DNA of 64,000 nucleotides from Flammeovirgaceae bacterium UBA1842 (GTDB lineage: Bacteria; Bacteroidota; Bacteroidia; Cytophagales; Cyclobacteriaceae). Position 1 is the first letter of the stretch, and each line of letters begins with the position of its first letter. Of this stretch, positions 15,805 through 25,567 are shown piece after piece. Where the stretch lies: positions 59,225-123,224 of the forward strand of contig DDIU01000006.1 of the NCBI GenBank assembly GCA_002338655.1. The letters are read 5' to 3'. The notes beneath the pieces were generated by a model. The model had not been told where the DNA came from. It saw only the letters and a program-made list of their open reading frames with translations, and ran no database searches. A program made the translations under genes and the position numbers.

Positions 15805-18800
15805 ATGCTTTTAAAGAATATTATTGTCATTAATTGTTTACTGCTAAGTTGTTCAGCATTTGGACAATCCATTAGATATTCAGGTAAAGTGATTGGCCAT
15901 GAAGATCAAAAACCAATTCCTTTTGCTTATGTAAAAATAAAAGGTGTCGCTCTGGGAACAGTTACCCAATCTGATGGAAAATTTGAATTACTGGTTCCTG
16001 AGAAATATCAAAAAGGTATTTTGGAATTTAGTTACGTAGGGTACAAGACAAAATCCGTTTTAATGTCTTCAATTGTTGACCCCCGCAATATTAATATCAT
16101 GCTAGTAATTGATACCAAAATGCTGCAAGAAGTTATTGTGATGCCAAGAAAAATGGAAAGTCCGAAGTCCATACTGAGAAAAGCCTTATCTAAAATACCG
16201 GAAAATTACCCCACAGAAAAATTTGGAATGAACGCCTATTACCGTGAAACCATTCAAGAAAATGGAGCATTTATTATGATGGCTGACGCATCTGTGGAAT
16301 ATAATCTGAACCCCTATCAAACCAAAAATTTTAAATGGAAAGATTATGCGCCAACTTGGATCAACCTTAATAAAACGATGAGTTCTTTTTCGCTTTTTGG
16401 GGGATCCAGACTTCACCGTTACCACTTTCACAATAAGACACTAAAAGGTGAAAAAGTTAAAATCATTGACAGCCGGGCCAGTGCCAACCTGAGCAAAACA
16501 CACCTTAATGCCAGTACAGAGGGAGGTCCACTTGGTATTATTGGCAAAGACAGAGTTAAATTTCAGGAATATTTTATGGACAAATTTTCCAAGTTCGATT
16601 ATGAATTAGGTGAGATAAGCAACTCTGACGGAAGCTGGTCATATGTGATTTCATTCACTCCAAAAATTTCAGTTGAAAAAATGGAAAAGAAAAAAAGGCC
16701 TTATGATAATCCGATGAAACTAGCCGGAAAAATATATATCGATCAAGACTCCTATGCTATCACCAAAATGAACTACTCTGTACCATCGGATTACAAGAAA
16801 TTTATTTGTGGTTATAAGGGATGGAGTATTCGACACTTTGCCTATTCTGTCGAAGTCGAGTATGAGAAAAATAAGGGGAAATATTTTCTTTCAAAAATGA
16901 GGCAAGAGGATGAGTTTATTATCGAAGATACATTACAAAATATACTGACACCTTATGCGGCCGTCACCACTCTTAATGTAAACAAAATATACACAGAAAA
17001 CATACCTGAAATTGCTGATTCAGACAATTTTGCAAATGTTGATGCCAACAGGCTTTTTGATTATCCTTTAGAGTACAATAATAATTTCTGGCGCCAATAC
17101 ACACTGCTTCACCCAGTGGCTACAATTGATAGTACTATTCGAAAAGATATGGAGTCAACTAAAACATTGGAAAAGCAGTTTGCAAATAAAAATATTCGTG
17201 ACACCACCCTACTCCCACCCATTGCCAAACAAATCCCGGAACAAAAATCAATGTATGGGATTGACTGGACAGATGACTATAGCTGGCTAAAAGACACGCA
17301 AAATCCAAGAGGCAATAAAGAAGTTATGAACTACTTGGAAGCCGAAAATGCATACACAGAAAACTATTTTGCCCCATTAAGAAAGGATCAACGGAATATT
17401 TATTCAGAGTTGACAACTTCTTTGGATAGAGATTTTGTGTCATTGCCAAAAAAATATGATAACTATTATTACTACTACAAATTAACGGGGGACAATGAAC
17501 ACCCCGTGTATTATAGAAGAAAAGAAGACTCAAAAAAGGAAGAAGTATTGTTGGATGTAAATGAGATGGCTCGTGAACAACCTTATTACAGAGTTACGGG
17601 TCTAATCAGTAGCCCTAACCACAAAATCATAGCCTATGCTGAAAACAAAGACGGCAGTGATCGATCGGTTGTGAAATTCAAAGAGGTAGCCAGTGGCAAA
17701 CTACTTCCTGATAGTTTGGTCAATATTGGACAACTTGAATGGATAAACAACAATGAATTGTTATATACCAAATTAGAAAAGCGGACTCTGCGACCAAATG
17801 AGGTGTATCATCATCAATTACTCTCAACAACTGAAAATGACAAACTTATATACTATGAAAAGGATCAACGATTTTCAGTCAGTTTAGACAAATCCAAATC
17901 AAAGGAATTTATCTTTATGGAGGTATATAGTTCAAGCACCTCTGAGTGTTATTTTTACCGAATCAATGATCCAAAAGCGGAATTCAAACTCTTAAAGGCA
18001 AGAAAAGAAGGGGTTAGATATTCAATGCAGCATTACAACCAATACTTCTTTATTGCCACAGATGAAAACGCACCAAATAGTAAAATTGTAAAGGTTGACA
18101 CAGCAAATTATACCTCTGACTGGCAAACGGTGATTCCCCATAACAAAGAGGTATTCATTACCAACTTCGAGATCTTCAAAAAGTACCTTGTGCTAAATGA
18201 AAGGATTAATGCAGTTGATAAAATTAAAGTGATCAACCTTTCCGATAACAAAGAGCACTTTATTGATTTTAAGGAAGATATATATTCCTCTGCCATTAGC
18301 TATAATCCAGACTTTGATACTGATACAGTGAGGATTTACTATCAATCTTATAAAACCCAGCCCACCTACTATAACTACAACATGGAGACTAAAAAGAAGG
18401 TGCTCCTTAAAAAATCTAATGAACCCAATATTATGGGTAGTTCTGCAATAAAAGTTAAACGATTGTGGGCAACCGCGCGAGATGGAGAAAAGATTCCAAT
18501 AGATATAATTTATAACAAGTACTATCTTAAAAATAAAAAAACGACTGTGAACCTATACATAACTTCATACGGAGCTTATGGTAGTGCTATGACCCCTTTT
18601 CACTCTAACTCAATTAATATTTTATTAAATAGAGGATTCATTTATGCTATTCCGCATATTCGGGGAGGTTCTGATTTAGGCATGACTTGGTACTATGACG
18701 GTAAATTACTCAATAAGAAAAACACATTTACTGACTTTATTGATTGTACTGAGTACTTAATTAAAGAGGGTTATGTTAAAAATGGAAACGTAGTTGCCGA

Positions 18801-19281
18801 AGGAGGAAGTGCTGGTGGACTACTTATGGGCGCAATTGCCAATATGCGACCTGACCTGTACAAGTTGATTATTCTTGATGTTCCGTTTGTGGATGTGACC
18901 AATACCATGCTCGATCCAAAATTACCTTTGACTACGGTCGAATATCAGGAGTGGGGATCACCCTATGTGAAAAAAGAATTTAAGTATATAAAATCCTATT
19001 CTCCTTATGACAATGTGAAAGAACAACAATACCCAAACATGTTATTTATCACAGGACTTAATGATACACGTGTTGGCTATTGGGAACCTGCCAAAATGGT
19101 AGCAAAATTAAGGACGGTTAATACAGGAAAGAATAAGATCCTGTTAAATGTGGATTTTAACTCTGGACATGGTGGGGCGGCAGGTAGGTTTGGCAGCTAT
19201 CGGGAACTTGCTTACAAATATGCCTTTATCTTAGACTTTTTTAAAACCGATAACGAAAGTACGCAACCCCCATCACCTTAA
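15805..19281 (+). CDS. Fusion: CarboxypepD_reg-type secreted protein plus S9 prolyl oligopeptidase
   Basis: A 1,158-residue protein with two complete parts. Residues 1-21 are a signal peptide. Residues about 24-110 are a carboxypeptidase-regulatory-like beta-sandwich (GKVIGHEDQKPIPFAYVKI, SDGKFEL, YVGYKT), followed to about 465 by the domain usual for such Bacteroidota proteins (ILRKALSKIPENYPTEKF, YYRET, KIYIDQDSYAI). From about 483 (MYGIDWTDDYSWLKD) the sequence is an oligopeptidase-B-like S9A enzyme: beta-propeller, then an alpha/beta hydrolase with Ser1002 (GGSAGG), Asp1087 (GLNDTRV) and His1122 (SGHGG). All three catalytic residues are present. S9A enzymes cleave short peptides after proline or basic residues; here the site would be periplasmic or surface. 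A strong terminator follows. Confidence 0.9.
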   Translation: MLLKNIIVINCLLLSCSAFGQSIRYSGKVIGHEDQKPIPFAYVKIKGVALGTVTQSDGKFELLVPEKYQKGILEFSYVGYKTKSVLMSSIVDPRNINIMLVIDTKMLQEVIVMPRKMESPKSILRKALSKIPENYPTEKFGMNAYYRETIQENGAFIMMADASVEYNLNPYQTKNFKWKDYAPTWINLNKTMSSFSLFGGSRLHRYHFHNKTLKGEKVKIIDSRASANLSKTHLNASTEGGPLGIIGKDRVKFQEYFMDKFSKFDYELGEISNSDGSWSYVISFTPKISVEKMEKKKRPYDNPMKLAGKIYIDQDSYAITKMNYSVPSDYKKFICGYKGWSIRHFAYSVEVEYEKNKGKYFLSKMRQEDEFIIEDTLQNILTPYAAVTTLNVNKIYTENIPEIADSDNFANVDANRLFDYPLEYNNNFWRQYTLLHPVATIDSTIRKDMESTKTLEKQFANKNIRDTTLLPPIAKQIPEQKSMYGIDWTDDYSWLKDTQNPRGNKEVMNYLEAENAYTENYFAPLRKDQRNIYSELTTSLDRDFVSLPKKYDNYYYYYKLTGDNEHPVYYRRKEDSKKEEVLLDVNEMAREQPYYRVTGLISSPNHKIIAYAENKDGSDRSVVKFKEVASGKLLPDSLVNIGQLEWINNNELLYTKLEKRTLRPNEVYHHQLLSTTENDKLIYYEKDQRFSVSLDKSKSKEFIFMEVYSSSTSECYFYRINDPKAEFKLLKARKEGVRYSMQHYNQYFFIATDENAPNSKIVKVDTANYTSDWQTVIPHNKEVFITNFEIFKKYLVLNERINAVDKIKVINLSDNKEHFIDFKEDIYSSAISYNPDFDTDTVRIYYQSYKTQPTYYNYNMETKKKVLLKKSNEPNIMGSSAIKVKRLWATARDGEKIPIDIIYNKYYLKNKKTTVNLYITSYGAYGSAMTPFHSNSINILLNRGFIYAIPHIRGGSDLGMTWYYDGKLLNKKNTFTDFIDCTEYLIKEGYVKNGNVVAEGGSAGGLLMGAIANMRPDLYKLIILDVPFVDVTNTMLDPKLPLTTVEYQEWGSPYVKKEFKYIKSYSPYDNVKEQQYPNMLFITGLNDTRVGYWEPAKMVAKLRTVNTGKNKILLNVDFNSGHGGAAGRFGSYRELAYKYAFILDFFKTDNESTQPPSP

Positions 19282-19284
19282 AAC

Positions 19285-19313
19285 AAAAGAGGGACTCTAT
19301 TGGCCCCTCTTTT
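19285..19313. terminator. Terminator between convergent S9-fusion and ssb genes
   Basis: Stem AAAAGAGGG (19285-19293) pairs with CCCTCTTTT (19305-19313). The A-rich left arm and T-rich right arm allow it to act in both directions. It lies four bases after the S9-fusion stop and about 20 bases past the ssb stop. Confidence 0.75.
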
Positions 19314-19333
19314 GATCTGTTTAACTAATCACT

Positions 19334-19675
19334 TCAGTCCTTCTTCCCACCTAACATCAGCAGTTCGTTAAGGTTGATTTCGGTTATATATTTTTTCTCA
19401 CCATTGTTAGTCTCATATGACCTGTGGATGAGCTTGCCTTCAATGGCAATTTCCTGTCCCTTTTTTAGGTACTCGCCTGCTATTTCTGCAGTCTTGCCCC
19501 AGGCTACAATATTATGCCATTGTGTATCTTCTATCTTTTCACCTTGTGCGTTCCTGTAGCTGTCTGAGGTGGCTAGTGAAAATGTGGCTACTGCCTTACC
19601 ACTGGTGAGTTGTTTTACTTCTGGATCTTTGCCTAATCTTCCAATTAACTGCACGCTGTTTCTTAAATTTTTCAT
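19334..19675 (-). CDS. ssb: Short single-stranded DNA-binding protein without acidic tail
   Basis: A 113-residue protein that is a complete SSB OB-fold: LRNSVQLIGRLGKDPEVK, VATFSLATSDSYRN, TQWHNIVAWGKTAEIAGEYLKKGQEIAIEGKL and NLNELLMLGGKKD. It stops right after the OB-fold, with no flexible linker and no acidic DDDIPF-like tip, the part that normally recruits partner proteins. It is therefore probably a secondary SSB, with a full-length one elsewhere. It is divergent from a small zinc-ribbon gene. The intergenic region contains two TTTGTAAA direct repeats (19814-19831) that may control both. Confidence 0.93.
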   Translation of the reverse strand: MKNLRNSVQLIGRLGKDPEVKQLTSGKAVATFSLATSDSYRNAQGEKIEDTQWHNIVAWGKTAEIAGEYLKKGQEIAIEGKLIHRSYETNNGEKKYITEINLNELLMLGGKKD

Positions 19676-19813
19676 GATAATAAATTTTAAATGTTTAATA
19701 ATTATGTTTTGAATTTTGGTCTCACGATTTGATTATCGATTTGACTGAGGCAAAGTAAGGGTGAGAAAAAAAGTTTATTCGTATGATAAATGCTTGTATT
19801 CATTTAAATTACA

Positions 19814-19831
19814 TTTGTAAACGTTTGTAAA
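19814..19831. promoter_or_regulatory. Paired TTTGTAAA direct repeat in the divergent ssb/zinc-ribbon promoter
   Basis: TTTGTAAA occurs at 19814-19821 and 19824-19831 separated by CG, one helical turn apart, within the 188-base gap between the divergent genes. The two copies in phase suggest cooperative protein binding. No regulator is known. Confidence 0.35.
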
Positions 19832-19863
19832 TGAATATATAACTGATAATCAGTAAATTAACA

Positions 19864-20217
19864 ATGGAAGAAAAAGTATGCCTCGACTGCGGGACCAAAA
19901 TTTTTGGTCGGGTAGATAAGAAGTTTTGTTCTGATGCCTGCAGAAACAACTACAACAATAAGCTCAATAGTGACTCCAATAATAATGTTAGAAACATCAA
20001 TAATATCTTGCGTAAAAACCGTAGGATTTTAGAAGGGCTCACACCTCAAGGAAAAAGCAAGGCTAATAAAACCAAACTCTTAGAAAAAGGCTTTGACTTT
20101 AACTATCATACCAACACCTATACCACTAAGGCAGGGGCTGTGTATTATTTCTGTTATGAATATGGGTACCTGGAACTGGACAACGACTGGTATGCACTTG
20201 TCAAACGAGATAACTAA
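19864..20217 (+). CDS. Small zinc-ribbon protein, unknown function
   Basis: A 117-residue protein with an N-terminal zinc ribbon: CLDCG at residues 6-10 and CSDAC at 22-26, giving CxxC and CxxxC pairs within FCSDACRNNYNN. The middle is basic with helical segments (RNINNILRKNRRILEGL). The C-terminal part is aromatic-rich (NYHTNTYTTKAGAVYYFCYEYGYLEL) and looks like a small beta domain. Such proteins are common in Bacteroidota; the similarity to FPG-like or DUF2116-like ribbons suggests nucleic-acid contact. Being divergent from ssb across a repeat-bearing gap may hint at a DNA-linked role, which is inference. Confidence 0.75.
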   Translation: MEEKVCLDCGTKIFGRVDKKFCSDACRNNYNNKLNSDSNNNVRNINNILRKNRRILEGLTPQGKSKANKTKLLEKGFDFNYHTNTYTTKAGAVYYFCYEYGYLELDNDWYALVKRDN

Positions 20218-20343
20218 GTATGTAAATAATCATTAAAGACGCCCCTGATTTTTACCACCTATAAAAAATAATGCTTACTTACATTGTCGCACTTGGATAT
20301 AGCTATAACATCTATTATATTCAAAGCTTAACCAATCTCGAAC

Positions 20344-23300
20344 ATGAAATCAGTCAACTCAATTCTTGTCCTTTTATTAACTACTATTATCTCCTACTCT
20401 CAGCCTTGTCCAAGTGATGTTTATGTCCTTGAAGATGAAAATATTGAGGTTTGGAAGGTTGTTCAAAGCAATACAACTGTTTTTAGTTTAAGTACATTTC
20501 AGGGAACAGTTAGTATGAACGGATCCTCATACACTCAGCTTCCAGACAATGGCGGCTACGGACTGATTATAGCAGCGCATGATATTTCAGGAAGTTTTTT
20601 ATGGGCTCAACAGATAAACAATCAAGGAATATTTGCTACCAATCCAACATTAATGACCAATGGTACCACAGTTGTTGCGGGTTTTACAGAAGCACAAGGT
20701 TTAGGGACGGATCAATTTTTTCGTTTTGAGGCATATGATGTTGCAACAGGTGTAGGTACTTGGAGTAAAAGTTACGCTGTTCCTGTTGCTCAAAGTAATT
20801 TACCTTTTGGTGCACAAGTCATGCCTTATGATGGACAAGCTACTAGTACGGGCAACTATATAGTGTCTGGAGCTTTTGCCGGGACTATGGATATAAACGG
20901 AACCGTTTTAACAACCAATGGTGGATTGTCAGAAAGCTTTGTAATGGCCCTAGATCCATCCGGAACAGATCTTTGGGCTATTCAATCTACGGGTAGTAAT
21001 GGCAGGAGCAGGGCATGGACATTGAATATTGACCCAGCTACAGATGATGTATTAATTGGAGGTCATTTTACTGGTACAATCACTTTTGGTGGACAATCAT
21101 TTACAGCAGCAAATACCGCTATAATCAATCCTTATTTAGCCAGATTAAATGAATTAAATGGAGCTGCCATATGGATTGTGGGAATGGAAAATGGAACTGC
21201 CAATGGGTTCAACAATATATACGACATAACTATTGACGACATAGGTAATATCTATTTTACCGGTAATTTTAATGACAATATTTCAATATTGGGCAACACC
21301 ATTACGAGTCAAGGTGCGACCGATGTGCTTGTTGGTAGCTTAGCTTCAAATGGAACTTACCGCTGGGCCAATCAAATTGGTGGGGTTAGCACTTCTGATG
21401 AATTTGGGACGACTATCAATTATAGCACTAGTTTGAGTAGTGTATTCGTTGGTATGCAGTTGGCAACTGATCAGGTTTACTATGCCAATAATCTACAGGT
21501 ACTACCACCTTTGAGTGGTCATTGGTTAATTGGTATTAATACCGATGGGTCTATTGAGGTTAATCCGGCAAATGCCTTTAGCAATGAAAATACATTTGGT
21601 TATAGCGCTTTTTATGATGATAGTAGAAGTGTTATGGTTATGGCTGATTTGATCTTTGGGGATGGGAAAAATATAAACATCGCCCAGTGGATACCTAATC
21701 GTCCGCGTCCAATCAACTATGTAACCCAGGAAAATGGAATATTAGATCCGACTGATACATTAACTGCTTTTGATCCTGGAGCAGGTTATACTTATCAATG
21801 GTACTTTAATGGTTCAATTTTACCTGTTGATACACTCAACACATTTACGGCAAGTACCAATGGTGGCTACCACCTTTCTGTAACCAATAGCAACGGTTGT
21901 TCAGTTAATTCGCAAGTATTTTTTTTATTGGATGGAAGTACTTTGGAAAGTGACTCATTGGCACTTGTGGAGTTATATCAACGTACCGATGGGGCAAATT
22001 GGAATAACAATACAAATTGGCTTGTAGGTAACGTTTCAACATGGAATGGCATAACCGTCAATGGTGGAAGGGTGACTGAAATCTACTTATCAGGCAATAA
22101 TTTAAACGGGGAATTACAGGCGTCCATTGGTAGCTTATCAGCATTGCAATCCATCGATTTGTCCAATAACAATATCCATGGCACTTTGCCTGCCAATTTT
22201 TGGGACATCACTACTTTGATCAATGTGCAACTATGTTGTGGAAATAATATTTCAGGCTCAATTCCTTCCAATGTGGGCTTGTTGACTAACCTGACTACAC
22301 TTGATCTTGGTGGGAACAGTTTTACTGGTAATTTGCCTCCAGAATTGTTTAATCTTTCTGGATTGCAGTTCATTAACCTATGGGATGATGGAGACAACGG
22401 CATGAGTTTGACTGGAACCATCCCATCGACCATTGGAAACCTAACATCATTGGTAAGTTTCTCACTTAGTGGAAATCAAATCACTGGTCCGTTACCGATA
22501 GAATTGGGTAATATTTCAACTCTTTCGGATTTAGATTTATCTAATAATCCAATTAATGATGTGGCTCCCAGCTGGTCAGGCCTTACTTCACTGATTTCAC
22601 TAGGACTGAGCAACTGTCAATTACAGGGGGTATTTCCTGATGCTATATGGCAATCGCCATCTTTAACAGGAATAAACATAGGCAACAATCCGGATTTAGA
22701 GATTATTTTGCCTTCAAACCTAGCCTCGCTTACACAGTTTAATGATATTCGGATAGATCAGACTAAACCCATTGGAGGGCCATTTCCAGAAGCTTTATAT
22801 AGTTTAACCAACCTGGTTGGACTTTCTTTAGGAGGGCAACAATTTACAGGATCGTTAGATAGCAGAGTAGCTAACTGGACTCAGCTAGATAATATCTATA
22901 TATGGAACAATCAACTCGAAGGCGATTTCCCTCCTGAGATTACTGCTGCAACTAATCTGCAAATACTATACATAGCTGGTAATTTATTCACTTCTTTTCC
23001 AGACCTATCTACTTTATCATCGCTACAAGAATTAAACATAAGTGGAAATCTATTGGGCTTTAAAGATATTGTTCCAAATATTGGTGTACCCTTGAGCATT
23101 TTCAACTACGCACCTCAGAAACAGTTCCCGAATGAATATTTTCAAATAGATCCGGGCGCAACAGAAACTTTTATGAACGATTATACCGAAAGTGGCAACG
23201 TGTATGATTGGATCAAAAATCAAATTAGTTCAGGGGTGACCTCAGCAAATTACGACATAACCAATGCCCAATTGAGTGACTTGGGAGGGTATTTTTGTTT

Positions 23301-25434
23301 GGTCACTAACCCAGCAGCCCCAGACTTAACCCTTCAATCCAAATTTTATAATATTGCCTTCAACGGAGATCCAAGAAGCTGGACAGTAGATAACTCTCCA
23401 GAATCATTGGCCGACTTTAAGTCATTCTATGCTGCAACTTATGGTACTAATGATGGGGATACATTATATGTTGCAGGCTCTGTTACACCTTATAATCTAG
23501 GATTTAGCTCTTTTGAAAGCCCTCGATATATTTTTGGCCCAGGTTATTTTCTAGCTGATAATCCAGAAACTCAAGCTGCTCCCTTAACTGCACAAGTGGC
23601 GGGAATAGGCTTTAAAATAGGTGCTAGTGGCTCTCAGGTCTACGGACTTGATCTCCAACAATTACTCATAAACAATCAAAGTTCCGCTATTGACGACACG
23701 GTACGCAATGTGCATATTACGGGCAATAGAATTCAGGAATTTAGCATAAATGATGACAGCCAAAATATTTTGGTTAACAAAAACTTCATCAACATATTCA
23801 CGTTGGCTTCTACCCCAGCAATTGGTACCAGTAGGTCTTATCAGGATATTTTTGTTGATAATAATATTATTGATTCCGTTACTACGGTGTTCGTAAAAGC
23901 TACTGCGGCCCGTAATGAAATGGTGAATGTAAACTTTACCCGAAATACAATTAATGTGTTTACGGATAGTATTCAGGATGCCACATTGACGAACAATATT
24001 ATCAATAATTATCTGGGGACAGCAAATGCTGTTAGTGGTACAATTGGTTATGCTGGAGCCAGTTTTGCAGATAATGCCTTATTAGTGGATAATGATTTCA
24101 TTTCCACTACCAATGTCGATGCAGGGGCATTCTCTGGTTCTGATCCTTATGTCCTATCAGGTATCCCCCCCATCCCCCATGTTTTTGACCTAACCAATAC
24201 AGGAAGGATCAGGCTTAATGTTCAAGCTAAAAATGATGCCGGTCAAAACATCAATTTTATAAATTATAAATTAGGTCAGGGTGGCAATGTGGTATCTACG
24301 GGAACTGTTAAGAAATTAGTTGTTGGCAACCCTGTTCAAGTATTATTCAGACCAAAATTGGGTAGTGTTACACCCAACGAAACGTACAATTTGATGCTCT
24401 GGGCTAAAGATGCCACAGGCTTAAAAAGTGTGCACCAAAATTTATCTTTTGTTGCTGAAACCACCAATGCCTCAGGATTAATCACTACTTCGGCTAATCA
24501 ACCCGTGAATAACGGGGAAGTCCTCCTTTTTGAAATCAATCAGGAAGGAGCTGCATTTGATACCCTGAAAACGACACTAAATAGTGCAGGTGCTTTTACT
24601 TTCAGTAATATAGTGATTGGTGATTACCTCGCTTTGGGCAAACCCAATGCAGGTGATTTCCCCACCCAACTCCCTACGTATTATGAACGAATAGATTTAT
24701 GGGAAGAAGCAGACACTTTATTTATTGACACTACAAATCCATCATTCAATATCAAACTTTTGGAAAAGCCCAAAGAAGAAACTGGTGTTGGGATGGTCGC
24801 TGGGGTAATAGAAGAAGAACTGGATCAGGGGAACTCGGGGGGTAGAATAGAAGCTAGGGAAAGAGTGCGCAGAGTGGGGGTATCAATGAGAAGAGGCCGT
24901 AGAACAAGCCGAAAAGAAGGTATCGTATATGACTTGGTTTCTTATGTGGAAACTAACGATAACGGTGAGTTCTCATTTGAAGGCCTTCCTCCAGGAGATT
25001 ACCGAATAAATATTCAATATCCAGGTTATCCAATGGATACATTAACCAATGTTGACCTTTCAATAGAAGAAAATAAAAACAATGCATATAACCTGGCTGC
25101 TTTGGTAGATCAGGGTAAGATTTCGGTAACCATTTTATCTACTACTGGCTTACTCAACGAGCTAGTACGCAATGTATCAGTCTACCCGAATCCAGCCGTT
25201 GAAAATATCAATATTGAATTCAATAAGGATATAAATCTTAGCGGAATGGTGGGAATTGATGTGATATCAACAAAAGGTGAGTTGGTATACCATCAACAAT
25301 TCGACTCGAAGGCAATTAATCAAAGCAATAAAATATCAATACCGGTATCCATTTATGAAACGGGCACCTATATTTTGCAGGTACGCCAAGCTAACAAGAT
25401 CATTGGAACCATCAGAATTGCGATTGTAAAATAG
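20344..25434 (+). CDS. Giant T9SS-secreted LRR protein
   Basis: A 1,696-residue cell-surface protein. It begins with a signal peptide (LLLTTIISYSQ). Residues about 30-450 are SBBP-like propeller repeats (GSFLWAQQ, GNIYFTGNF, GTYRWANQIGG). An Ig-like segment (about 460-530) and a plant-type LRR array follow (about 540-880; LSGNNLNGEL, IDLSNNNIHGTLP). A beta-helix-like region (about 1,000-1,290; GNRIQEFSIN, NFTRNTINVF) and CnaB/carboxypeptidase-regulatory domains come next. An arginine-rich patch (near 1,500-1,525; RRVGVSMRRGRRTSRK) sits between two of them. The end, from VSVYPNPAVENINIEF to TYILQVRQANK, is a type A T9SS sorting domain. Adhesion or carbohydrate binding is likely. It has its own terminator. 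Confidence 0.92.
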   Translation: MKSVNSILVLLLTTIISYSQPCPSDVYVLEDENIEVWKVVQSNTTVFSLSTFQGTVSMNGSSYTQLPDNGGYGLIIAAHDISGSFLWAQQINNQGIFATNPTLMTNGTTVVAGFTEAQGLGTDQFFRFEAYDVATGVGTWSKSYAVPVAQSNLPFGAQVMPYDGQATSTGNYIVSGAFAGTMDINGTVLTTNGGLSESFVMALDPSGTDLWAIQSTGSNGRSRAWTLNIDPATDDVLIGGHFTGTITFGGQSFTAANTAIINPYLARLNELNGAAIWIVGMENGTANGFNNIYDITIDDIGNIYFTGNFNDNISILGNTITSQGATDVLVGSLASNGTYRWANQIGGVSTSDEFGTTINYSTSLSSVFVGMQLATDQVYYANNLQVLPPLSGHWLIGINTDGSIEVNPANAFSNENTFGYSAFYDDSRSVMVMADLIFGDGKNINIAQWIPNRPRPINYVTQENGILDPTDTLTAFDPGAGYTYQWYFNGSILPVDTLNTFTASTNGGYHLSVTNSNGCSVNSQVFFLLDGSTLESDSLALVELYQRTDGANWNNNTNWLVGNVSTWNGITVNGGRVTEIYLSGNNLNGELQASIGSLSALQSIDLSNNNIHGTLPANFWDITTLINVQLCCGNNISGSIPSNVGLLTNLTTLDLGGNSFTGNLPPELFNLSGLQFINLWDDGDNGMSLTGTIPSTIGNLTSLVSFSLSGNQITGPLPIELGNISTLSDLDLSNNPINDVAPSWSGLTSLISLGLSNCQLQGVFPDAIWQSPSLTGINIGNNPDLEIILPSNLASLTQFNDIRIDQTKPIGGPFPEALYSLTNLVGLSLGGQQFTGSLDSRVANWTQLDNIYIWNNQLEGDFPPEITAATNLQILYIAGNLFTSFPDLSTLSSLQELNISGNLLGFKDIVPNIGVPLSIFNYAPQKQFPNEYFQIDPGATETFMNDYTESGNVYDWIKNQISSGVTSANYDITNAQLSDLGGYFCLVTNPAAPDLTLQSKFYNIAFNGDPRSWTVDNSPESLADFKSFYAATYGTNDGDTLYVAGSVTPYNLGFSSFESPRYIFGPGYFLADNPETQAAPLTAQVAGIGFKIGASGSQVYGLDLQQLLINNQSSAIDDTVRNVHITGNRIQEFSINDDSQNILVNKNFINIFTLASTPAIGTSRSYQDIFVDNNIIDSVTTVFVKATAARNEMVNVNFTRNTINVFTDSIQDATLTNNIINNYLGTANAVSGTIGYAGASFADNALLVDNDFISTTNVDAGAFSGSDPYVLSGIPPIPHVFDLTNTGRIRLNVQAKNDAGQNINFINYKLGQGGNVVSTGTVKKLVVGNPVQVLFRPKLGSVTPNETYNLMLWAKDATGLKSVHQNLSFVAETTNASGLITTSANQPVNNGEVLLFEINQEGAAFDTLKTTLNSAGAFTFSNIVIGDYLALGKPNAGDFPTQLPTYYERIDLWEEADTLFIDTTNPSFNIKLLEKPKEETGVGMVAGVIEEELDQGNSGGRIEARERVRRVGVSMRRGRRTSRKEGIVYDLVSYVETNDNGEFSFEGLPPGDYRINIQYPGYPMDTLTNVDLSIEENKNNAYNLAALVDQGKISVTILSTTGLLNELVRNVSVYPNPAVENINIEFNKDINLSGMVGIDVISTKGELVYHQQFDSKAINQSNKISIPVSIYETGTYILQVRQANKIIGTIRIAIVK

Positions 25435-25455
25435 AATAAAACACTTTTTCAAATT

Positions 25456-25485
25456 AAAAAGGGCTCAACCTATTGAGTCCTTTTT
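25456..25485 (+). terminator. Terminator after the giant LRR gene
   Basis: AAAAAGGGCTCAA (25456-25468) pairs with TTGAGTCCTTTTT (25473-25485) around a short CCTA loop, with one mismatch, ending in five T. It follows the stop at 25434 by 21 bases. Confidence 0.8.
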
Positions 25486-25567
25486 AATTTATATTTAATT
25501 TAAATAATTAAATACTTTCACTAATTTCGTTCACTAAATGATAAACTCTTCATTATTAACCTCTTAG

